Below are positions 6,550 through 11,510 of a stretch of DNA of 11,510 nt, one piece after another. The notes under the pieces were generated by a model, which worked only from the letters and a program-made list of their open reading frames with translations, ran no database searches and was not told the DNA's origin. Within the stretch, counting starts at the first letter, position 1. Each line of letters begins with the position of its first letter. This DNA is from Verrucomicrobiales bacterium (GTDB lineage: Bacteria; Verrucomicrobiota; Verrucomicrobiia; Verrucomicrobiales; Akkermansiaceae). The stretch is from contig DMYM01000067.1 in assembly GCA_003483645.1 (NCBI GenBank), positions 1-11,510 of the forward strand, given 5' to 3'. The position numbers were made by a program, and so were the translations under genes.

Positions 6550-6554
6550 TCCTT
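6550..6554 (-). promoter_or_regulatory. ribosome binding site ahead of ATG 6542
   Basis: AAGGA on the minus strand, 7 nt before ATG 6542. It decides the start of the broken membrane protein gene: without it the 19-codon piece 6483-6542 would look like chance. Confidence 0.6.
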
Positions 6555-6596
6555 GCCCGACCACCATGGGCGGACCAGTGAATTCGGTCCTGACCT

Positions 6597-6614
6597 CCAG
6601 GGGCATCACCCTGG
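6597..6614 (-). terminator. small hairpin downstream of the dihydropteroate synthase gene
   Basis: CCAGGG (6597-6602) and CCCTGG (6609-6614) form a perfect 6-bp stem with a 6-nt loop, 44 nt after the folP stop. There is no T-run on either strand, so it is at best a weak attenuator or a processing or stability element between folP and the membrane protein set. Confidence 0.3.
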
Positions 6615-6657
6615 ATGCTCCAGGTGGGGTAGGGGCCCTTGCCGGGCGAATGACGGT

Positions 6658-7527
6658 TCAACCTGCCCTCCCCACCGCCGCCAGCACCTTCACCGCCTGC
6701 CAGGCGGCATCCACATTGTGGACCCGAAAGATCTGTGCCCCGCATCCCATCCCCGCTGCCAGGAGGGCCATCGTTCCGGCGTCGCGGCCAGCCGGGTCCT
6801 CGATCCCCAGCACCTCGCCAATAACGGTCTTCCTCGAGATCGGAAGGAGCACCGGGCGTTCGAATTTCTGCAACCGGTCCAGCTCCCGCATGAGACGCAG
6901 GTTGTCTTCCCGCTGCTTGGCAAAGTCGATCCCAGGATCAATCACAAGCTGGTCCGGAGAGAGCCCCTCCAACTGGGCAAGGGCCAGCTTGTCCCCGAAG
7001 AAGCGCTCCAGTTCTGCCATGACGTCATCCCAGTAGTGGTCGGTCTGCTGCACCTTGGGAGGACCAGCGGTGTGCATCAGCAACAGGGCGGCCCCATGTT
7101 CCGCAACCAGGCGTGCATTGCTCCCATCCGGCAATCCGCCCATGTCATTGATCAGTTCCGCTCCCAGTCCGAGGGCCGCCGCGACCACCTCGCTGCGCCA
7201 GGTGTTCACCGAGAGCACCGGTGGCCAGACCTGTTCATTATCCCGCGGTCCCGTCGAGGCGATCACCTCGCCCCACCGCTCGAGAACTCCCCGCAGGCGC
7301 GCGCACTCTTCCTCTACCGGGATCGCCGCCCGGTTGGTGCGGGCACTCTCCGCCCCCAGGTCCACGATATCCGCCCCCGTCGCCGCCTGGGCCCCCGCCT
7401 GCCGGAGGGCCTCGTCCACATCCAGCGTCCCGTCACCCGAGAAGGAATCGTCGTTTACGTTCACGATCCCCATCACCAGCGGACGCCGCGGAAAGTGCAG
7501 GACACGACTGGGAAGACGCAGGATCAT
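6658..7527 (-). CDS. folP: dihydropteroate synthase (divergent)
   Basis: A 289-residue TIM-barrel protein of the DHPS family, which condenses dihydropterin pyrophosphate with p-aminobenzoate in folate synthesis. Motifs in order: MGIVNVNDDSFS (19-30; usual MGIxNvTPDSFS), DLGAESARTN (56-65; usual iGGESTRPG), LSVNT (105-109; usual SVDT), LINDMGG (125-131), LLLMHTAGPP (148-157), IDPGIDFAKQREDN (196-209), PISRK (229-233) and FRVHNV (267-272; usual RVHDV). Length is normal. Several substrate-pocket positions are altered: the pterin-binding Asp is Asn108, the pABA-loop Thr-Arg-Pro is Ala-Arg-Thr, and Thr-Pro of loop 1 is Asn-Asp. It may be a real but unusual folP, or a paralogue with another substrate. 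ATG 7527 is preceded by GGGGAAGAGGGAGA. It starts 57 nt after the SDR gene on the same strand. Confidence 0.85.
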   Translation of the reverse strand: MILRLPSRVLHFPRRPLVMGIVNVNDDSFSGDGTLDVDEALRQAGAQAATGADIVDLGAESARTNRAAIPVEEECARLRGVLERWGEVIASTGPRDNEQVWPPVLSVNTWRSEVVAAALGLGAELINDMGGLPDGSNARLVAEHGAALLLMHTAGPPKVQQTDHYWDDVMAELERFFGDKLALAQLEGLSPDQLVIDPGIDFAKQREDNLRLMRELDRLQKFERPVLLPISRKTVIGEVLGIEDPAGRDAGTMALLAAGMGCGAQIFRVHNVDAAWQAVKVLAAVGRAG

Positions 7528-7584
7528 TCTCCCTCTTCCCCGGCTTTCAGGCCCAGTGGACCACCTGTCTGCTTCCTGCTCACT

Positions 7585-8268
7585 TCAGATCGAAAGGGAT
7601 CCTCCATTATCCCGGGCCCTGAGCTTCTCCAGAAAGGGCACCGCCCTCTCGGCCCACTCCTCGGGATCGGGATACGCAGCCGCCCCTTCACCCCATGCCG
7701 AGCGCAGCATGTCGGTATCGATGACCCCGGGATTCAGGGCAACCGCAGCCACTCCGCTGGGCAGTTCGCTGGAGAGCGCCTGGGTCAGTCCCTCGATGGC
7801 CCACTTGGTCGCACAATAGGGAGCCACCTCCGGCGAGGTGGAACGGCCCCATCCCGAGCTGAAATTGACCACCACCCCATTGCCCTCCTCAATCATGATC
7901 GGGACCGCATGGCGCAGCACGTTGGCCACGCCCTTGATGTTGACATCCACGACCTGCCCGAATTCCCCGCCGCTCACATCCCAGAGCGGAGCCGGCTCAT
8001 TGATGAGAGCCGCATTGTTCAGGAGAAGGTCCGGCGCTCCCACCTCGCGCCGTGCCGCCGAGCAGAAGGCCTCCACCTCATCTTCCTCCACCACGTCCAC
8101 GGAGGCAAAGAAGTGGTTCTCCCCCAGTTCCCCGGCCACCGCCTTCACCCCTCCCGCACTGCGGGCAAAACCTGCCACCGCCCAGCCCCGCGCCGCGAAG
8201 CCCCGCGCCATGGCTCGTCCCAGTCCCCGGGAACAGCCGGTAATCCAAGCTACTTTCTCACTGGCCAT
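7585..8268 (-). CDS. short-chain dehydrogenase/reductase (SDR), NAD(P)-dependent
   Basis: A 227-residue classical SDR with all key elements: the cofactor motif TGCSRGLG (10-17), NNAA at 84-87, structural N110 in VDVNIKG, catalytic S138 in NFSSGWG, Y151 and K155 in YCATK, and NPG at 179-181. R14 in the glycine motif together with R36 after the second beta strand (FARS) suggests a preference for NADPH, an inference. It ends about 20 residues shorter than many SDRs, after ARDNGGSLSI. The substrate cannot be read from sequence. It lies directly upstream of the DHPS gene, so a pterin reductase role is tempting, but it lacks the TGxxxRxG glycine-motif arginine of PTR1/FolM, so I do not assign it. 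ATG 8268 has no clear Shine-Dalgarno. The divergent gap 8269-8408 probably holds the promoter. Confidence 0.9.
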   Translation of the reverse strand: MASEKVAWITGCSRGLGRAMARGFAARGWAVAGFARSAGGVKAVAGELGENHFFASVDVVEEDEVEAFCSAARREVGAPDLLLNNAALINEPAPLWDVSGGEFGQVVDVNIKGVANVLRHAVPIMIEEGNGVVVNFSSGWGRSTSPEVAPYCATKWAIEGLTQALSSELPSGVAAVALNPGVIDTDMLRSAWGEGAAAYPDPEEWAERAVPFLEKLRARDNGGSLSI

Positions 8269-8408
8269 GTCGCACGCTTAGGGCCTGCCTTCGCGACCCA
8301 CGAGGAAATTCTTTGGATCGTTCGGGGGCCTTTGGGGAGGAGCGGCGCTCCCCTCGATGATCGGGTATTTGCCCCTGTCATTCCTCCCGGTTGTCCATAA
8401 AACAGGAA

Positions 8409-9821
8409 ATGCTGAAGCTGAAAGGGCGTGAATGCTGGTGGAAAATCCTCCTCATCCTCGTCGGCCTGGCCCTCCTCCTGCCCATCGCTGCCCTCCTCGT
8501 CGTGAGATCCAGCACCGAGAAGGCCTGGAGGAACTACCAGGCGCAATGGGATCCCATCGATCCCCTCGACCTCAGGCACTATGCCCCGCCCGCCATACCC
8601 GAGGAGGAGAACCTGGCCTTCCATCCTCTGTTCAAGGGATGGGAGACCACGGGTTCTTCAGCCGACCTCTGGTTCAGGCAATTCGAAGAAAATCCCGCCC
8701 TCGGGTCCGGCCGCGACAAGTTCATGGCGGACCGGGAGCTCCTCACCCGATCAGATCTCTCGAGAATCGGAACACCGGCACCAGCGCTCTCTCCCGAGGA
8801 GAGGGCTGCCGAACTTGTCCGGCTCAACCAACCGGTCAGCGCTCTCCTCGATCAACTTGCCCAAGCCCTCGCGGAACGCCCTCACGCCCACTTTGCTATC
8901 CCCTGGCATGACGCCCTCCGCCTCCTGGAAAATCCTTCCGGCCACATCCTGGGAGCCCGCGGGCCCGCCACCAACTTCAACTTATGTGCAACCCTGAACT
9001 TCCACACCGGGGACTTCCCCGCTGCCGCTGCAGACATCATCAACGCCCTTCGTCTGACTCACGCCATCGGGCAGGATCCTCTCCTCTTCAACCTTCTTCT
9101 CGAAATCGCCATGCGAGAAGACTGCCTCAATACCCTCTGGGATGGGCTGAGCCGCCAGAAATGGGACGAGGAGGCCCTCGCCGCCCTCGCCACGGAGCTC
9201 GCCCGGATCGCCCCCGGGGGCGAACGAATCCTCACGGTCCTCCGCACCCATCGCGCAGAGGTCCTTGCTCTGATTGACCATTTCGCGGATCTCTCGAAGG
9301 GATCCGGAGGATCCCGCCCGACCCCCTTCGTGCGCTACTTTCTTTCCGTCAACCGCCTCGCCCTTTGCCGCGACCTGCAAACCTGCCTCCTTGCTCCCAC
9401 CAAGGGAGTCCCCGCCAAACGGGCTACTCTGAGTGGCGCCCGGGAGTTCGCCCAGCGTATGATGAACCGCAGAAAGGGCCTCAAGAAAAAGCTCTACGCT
9501 CCTCTTCTCCTGACCGTCCTGCCGGTCGTAGATCTCACAGAAAGCACCCTGAAATCCGAGGCCGCAGTTGCAGCCGCCCGTATCGCCGTGGCCCTCGAAC
9601 GCCACCGTCTTGTCCACGAACCCTACCCCGGCACCCTGGCCGAGCTTGCCCCGCAATTCCTGCAGGAGATCCCCCGTGACCTCGTCAACGGATGTGACCT
9701 TGCCTACCGTCTCAAGCCCGGCGGAACGCCACTGATCTGCCACCGGGGCCTCGATGGGGTGGATGACGGCGGCCTCCCCGGCAAGGACATCGTCTGGCAA
9801 TACCCGCCTGTCACTCCCTAG
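8409..9821 (+). CDS. large membrane-anchored hypothetical protein (PVC-type)
   Basis: A protein of 470 residues from ATG 8409. Residues 11-32 (WKILLILVGLALLLPIAALLV) form a single N-terminal membrane anchor after a short basic stretch, so the rest is probably periplasmic. A helical middle region carries many short amphipathic helices (AAELVRLNQPVSALLDQLAQAL, ADIINALRLTHAIG), but I see no enzyme motif. The C-terminal part, about residues 385-462, has an alternating helix (AARIAVALERHRLVH) followed by PYPGTLAELAPQFLQEIPRD and CHRGLDGVDDGG. This is the pseudopilin-like ending seen in many Planctomycetes and Verrucomicrobia proteins of unknown function. The frame also opens at TTG 8391; I prefer the ATG, although AGGA lies only 2-3 nt before it. 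The quoted middle segments are helical by eye. It ends with TAG, followed by hairpins at 9855-9894. Confidence 0.82.
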   Translation: MLKLKGRECWWKILLILVGLALLLPIAALLVVRSSTEKAWRNYQAQWDPIDPLDLRHYAPPAIPEEENLAFHPLFKGWETTGSSADLWFRQFEENPALGSGRDKFMADRELLTRSDLSRIGTPAPALSPEERAAELVRLNQPVSALLDQLAQALAERPHAHFAIPWHDALRLLENPSGHILGARGPATNFNLCATLNFHTGDFPAAAADIINALRLTHAIGQDPLLFNLLLEIAMREDCLNTLWDGLSRQKWDEEALAALATELARIAPGGERILTVLRTHRAEVLALIDHFADLSKGSGGSRPTPFVRYFLSVNRLALCRDLQTCLLAPTKGVPAKRATLSGAREFAQRMMNRRKGLKKKLYAPLLLTVLPVVDLTESTLKSEAAVAAARIAVALERHRLVHEPYPGTLAELAPQFLQEIPRDLVNGCDLAYRLKPGGTPLICHRGLDGVDDGGLPGKDIVWQYPPVTP

Positions 9822-9854
9822 CAGGATGCGGGGAACGCACCACGATCTACCTGC

Positions 9855-9894
9855 CCGGGGTTGCCCCGGAAGCTGTAACAGAAGGCCCTGGGCC
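9855..9894 (+). terminator. two adjacent GC hairpins downstream of the anchored protein gene
   Basis: CCGGGG (9855-9860) and CCCCGG (9864-9869) form a 6-bp stem with a TTG loop, 33 nt after the stop at 9821. A second palindrome, GGCCC-T-GGGCC, follows at 9884-9894. Neither is followed by a T-run, so this is not a canonical intrinsic terminator, though it may still slow or protect transcripts. The rest of the gap 9822-10038 shows no gene and no convincing promoter; TTGACC at 9980 lacks a good -10 partner. Confidence 0.35.
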
Positions 9895-10038
9895 ATCCTT
9901 CAGACCACTGTATCGGTGGGCCTCCGCCCCCGAACCTCTGATTTCGCAGCATCTTCCGCCTCCGCTCCCTCGAAATTCCTTGACCGGGTGCAGGATCACC
10001 GCTTTTCTCCCCGCCCCGCAACCCAGCTCCTTCCAGCG

Positions 10039-10305
10039 ATGTCACGAGTCTGCAGCATTAGAGGTTCCCGCCCCCGCATGGGCCGCAGGATCCACCGTTC
10101 CGGATTGGCCAAGAAGAAGGGCGGAATCGGCCGTCACGTGACCAAGACCGTCAAGCGTTCGGTCTCCCCCAACCTCAAGAAGAAGAGGGTCTGGGTCCCC
10201 GAGCTGGGGCGCTACATCAAGGTCAAGGCCAGTTGCAAGGCCTTCAAGACCATTAACAAGAACGGTGCCTACCCCACCCTCCGGAAGGCTGGGTTGGTCA
10301 AGTAG
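10039..10305 (+). CDS. rpmB: 50S ribosomal protein L28
   Basis: An 88-residue highly basic protein. MSRVCSIRGSRPRMG at the start and the NLKKKRVWVPELGRYIKVKASCKA block (residues 45-68) match L28, a late-assembling large-subunit protein. Between them lies a basic stretch RRIHRSGLAKKKGGIGRHVTKTVKR, longer than in E. coli L28 (78 residues) and similar to what I recall of verrucomicrobial L28. The usual Cys pairs of zinc-binding L28 forms are absent; only C5 and C66 occur. The same frame is open upstream to 9754, but no ribosomal homology precedes ATG 10039. There is no Shine-Dalgarno (CTCCTTCCAGCG precedes the ATG). It stands alone, without the rpmG (L33) neighbour common elsewhere, and ends with TAG. 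Confidence 0.95.
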   Translation: MSRVCSIRGSRPRMGRRIHRSGLAKKKGGIGRHVTKTVKRSVSPNLKKKRVWVPELGRYIKVKASCKAFKTINKNGAYPTLRKAGLVK

Positions 10306-10365
10306 GTCCATCCGGACGACGAACCCCTGGAGGACCTTTCCACCTTCAGTGTCCCGACCCGGGAC
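10304..10365 (+). terminator. possible terminator hairpins after rpmB
   Basis: AGGTCC (10304-10309, overlapping the rpmB stop) can pair with GGACCT (10332-10337), followed by TTTCC. A second, tighter hairpin has GTCCCG (10351-10356), an ACC loop and CGGGAC (10360-10365). Neither has a proper T-tract, so termination is only suggested. The remainder of the gap up to 10450 holds nothing else I can identify. Confidence 0.3.
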
Positions 10366-10450
10366 TCCCGCCGCATTCGTGGATCTTCCCCACCGTCAGG
10401 CCCGCATTCCGTTATCGCCTCTTCAGGCAATCGGTTCTAGGCTCTCCCCC

Positions 10451-10768
10451 ATGTTATTGTTGAGCACGACTGAAACGATTTCCGGCCGGGAAATCATTGC
10501 GCATGCCGGAGTGGTCTGCGGCAACACCGTCCGGGCCAAACACCTCGGCCGCGACATCGCTGCCGGTCTCAAGACCCTGATCGGAGGCGAGGTCGGAGGA
10601 TACACCGAGATGCTTGCCGAATCCCGCAACCAGGCGATTGAACGGATGATACAGTCCGCCCAGGAGTTGGGTGCCGACGCCGTTGTCAACGTGCGCTTCA
10701 CCACCTCCGCGGTGGCACAGGGCATGTCGGAGATGCTCGCCTTCGGGACTGCGGTGAAGCTCGCGTAG
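10451..10768 (+). CDS. YbjQ family (UPF0145, heavy-metal-binding domain) protein
   Basis: A 105-residue YbjQ/UPF0145 protein. The family pattern is kept throughout: STTETISGREI at residues 5-15, GVVCGNTVRA (20-29), RDIAAGLKTLIGGEVGGYTEML (34-55), SRNQAIERM (58-66), ELGADAVVNVRF (72-83) and LAFGTAVKL at the end. Members form ring-shaped oligomers in structures; the 'heavy-metal-binding' label in databases is a name rather than a demonstrated role, and function remains uncertain. The length is exactly typical. ATG 10451 fits the family start, and no Shine-Dalgarno is visible (CTCTCCCCC precedes it). It ends with TAG, 13 nt from the convergent stop of the next gene, leaving almost no room for terminators between them. 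Confidence 0.93.
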   Translation: MLLLSTTETISGREIIAHAGVVCGNTVRAKHLGRDIAAGLKTLIGGEVGGYTEMLAESRNQAIERMIQSAQELGADAVVNVRFTTSAVAQGMSEMLAFGTAVKLA

Positions 10769-10781
10769 GCGATTTCAACGG

Positions 10782-11510
10782 TCAGCCGTCCGCCACGCAA
10801 ACCGTGAGGATGGCATCCCTCATCCCGTGGATCTTCTTCTTGTCCGCGGGCGCTATCGCGGCCAGGCAACCCCCAAGGCGGGACCTGCCGTCCTGATCAA
10901 CGAAGTAATACGGACAGAGCCGAACCCGCCCCCGCATCGTTTCGATCGCCCCGGTCCGGGGATCATAGTAGGGATGCTCCACCATCCGCGCTTCCCTGAA
11001 CTCCTGCAGGATCCAGGGTTGAGAATCGAATTCCTCACAGGCCCGCTCCAGCGCCGCCGTCCACTCCTCACCGGAGATATCGTGACCGATGACTACTCCG
11101 CGGCTGCCCCAGGCCAGCTCACTGAAGCCGCTGACCTTGAGCACGAGGTGGCGCTTCTTCTGGCTGAAGGCCGCCACCTGGCCCCACGAATTCACTTCCA
11201 AACGTGGTAAGGCCGCGTGGGGCGGAAGCGGAGTGGGATCCACGATCCAGCCGTAGGGGATCAGCTCCTGTGCCCGCCGCAGATGACTTCCCCTCACCTC
11301 GGTCTCCCACACCTCGCGCAGGGAGGGGGACCACAACAGGGCGAGCCAGAGTTTCTCCTCGAAGTGCGGCTTGAAGGGCGGGGTGAGATCCGGGCGCCGG
11401 GCCAGAGAGCGAGCCGCAGGGATTGACTCCCAATCGAACAGCTCGAAAAAGCGGTAAAGCGCGGGAGTCGGGTTTGCGCCGCTGAACTCCTCCGCCGAGC
11501 CCGTCCCCCA
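10782..11510 (-). CDS. ATP-grasp-like protein, N-terminus beyond the window
   Basis: The frame is open from the window end to TGA at 10782, giving 242 visible residues; the N-terminus is missing. A TTG at 11336 is only an internal codon. The region RHLVLKVSGFSE (visible residues about 119-130), then WGSRGVVIGHDISGEEW, then WILQEFR, resembles the ATP-binding core of ATP-grasp enzymes: a lysine before a glycine-rich loop, then the QE hinge that contacts adenine. After it comes GRVRLCPYYF and RLGGCLAAIA, like the late metal-binding strands of such folds, and a C-terminal ADKKKIHGMRDAI stretch. The arrangement recalls the circularly permuted type 2 ATP-grasp (glutathionylspermidine-synthase-like) group in which this pattern lies near the C-terminus. 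Substrate unknown. I am fairly sure it is a real gene and only moderately sure of the fold. Confidence 0.65.
   Translation of the reverse strand, partial: WGTGSAEEFSGANPTPALYRFFELFDWESIPAARSLARRPDLTPPFKPHFEEKLWLALLWSPSLREVWETEVRGSHLRRAQELIPYGWIVDPTPLPPHAALPRLEVNSWGQVAAFSQKKRHLVLKVSGFSELAWGSRGVVIGHDISGEEWTAALERACEEFDSQPWILQEFREARMVEHPYYDPRTGAIETMRGRVRLCPYYFVDQDGRSRLGGCLAAIAPADKKKIHGMRDAILTVCVADG

Noticed and set aside
6553..8400. Plus-strand open frame of over 600 codons opposite folP and the SDR gene
   Set aside because: It is rich in Arg, Pro and His with no recognisable domain, and both genes on the opposite strand are certain by motif. The length is explained by high GC content and codon bias.
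9980..10008. TTGACC as a possible -35 box for rpmB
   Set aside because: The hexamer 17 nt downstream (TTTTCT) is a poor -10, and no alternative spacing gives a better one.
9754..10038. In-frame open extension ahead of rpmB that would add 95 residues
   Set aside because: It overlaps the 3' end of the preceding gene, has no ribosomal or other recognisable sequence, and L28 normally begins at the MSRVC methionine.

Overview
The window is an ordinary-looking chromosomal stretch of a GC-rich bacterium, most likely a member of the Verrucomicrobiota or a related PVC lineage. Three things point there: a PmoA-like DUF6807 protein, a long basic L28 ribosomal protein of the verrucomicrobial kind, and a large anchored protein ending in the 'ERYRLEHGRYP...GPDGVDDGG'-type tail that is common in Planctomycetes and Verrucomicrobia. 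This placement comes from family resemblance, not from a search. Genes are tightly packed on both strands, and many starts lack a clear Shine-Dalgarno sequence. I see no transposase, integrase, CRISPR array, tRNA or phage gene, and no gene-free gap longer than 300 bases.

Layout. Positions 1-834 (+) hold the 3' part of a DUF6807 gene. Positions 852-3062 (-) hold four genes that may be one operon, transcribed in the order gamma-carbonic-anhydrase-like protein, DUF151 bifunctional nuclease, small cupin, and a free-standing OvoA C-terminal-type methyltransferase. Positions 3246-5159 (+) hold an unrecognised membrane protein and a YhaM-type OB-fold/HD exoribonuclease. Positions 5250-8268 (-) run, in transcription order, through an SDR oxidoreductase, a divergent dihydropteroate synthase, and a set of three small three-helix membrane proteins. 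Positions 8409-9821 (+) hold a large anchored hypothetical protein, followed by rpmB (L28) and a YbjQ-family protein. Positions 10782-11510 (-) hold the C-terminal part of an ATP-grasp-like protein that runs off the window.

The most interesting region is 5250-6542. Three consecutive genes encode small membrane proteins with the same inferred topology: a short N-terminus, TM1, a basic cytoplasmic turn, TM2 with a glutamine near its end, an outer loop, TM3 and a cytoplasmic tail. The first of them (6153-6542) has a good ribosome binding site and a length matching its neighbour, but is cut by two in-frame TAG codons. TAG is the normal stop of eight other genes here, including rpmB, so this looks like a decaying member of a tandem family rather than recoding. 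Other points worth a second look are the OvoA methyltransferase domain separated from any sulfoxide synthase and paired with a cupin, and the dihydropteroate synthase whose substrate-loop residues depart from the consensus.
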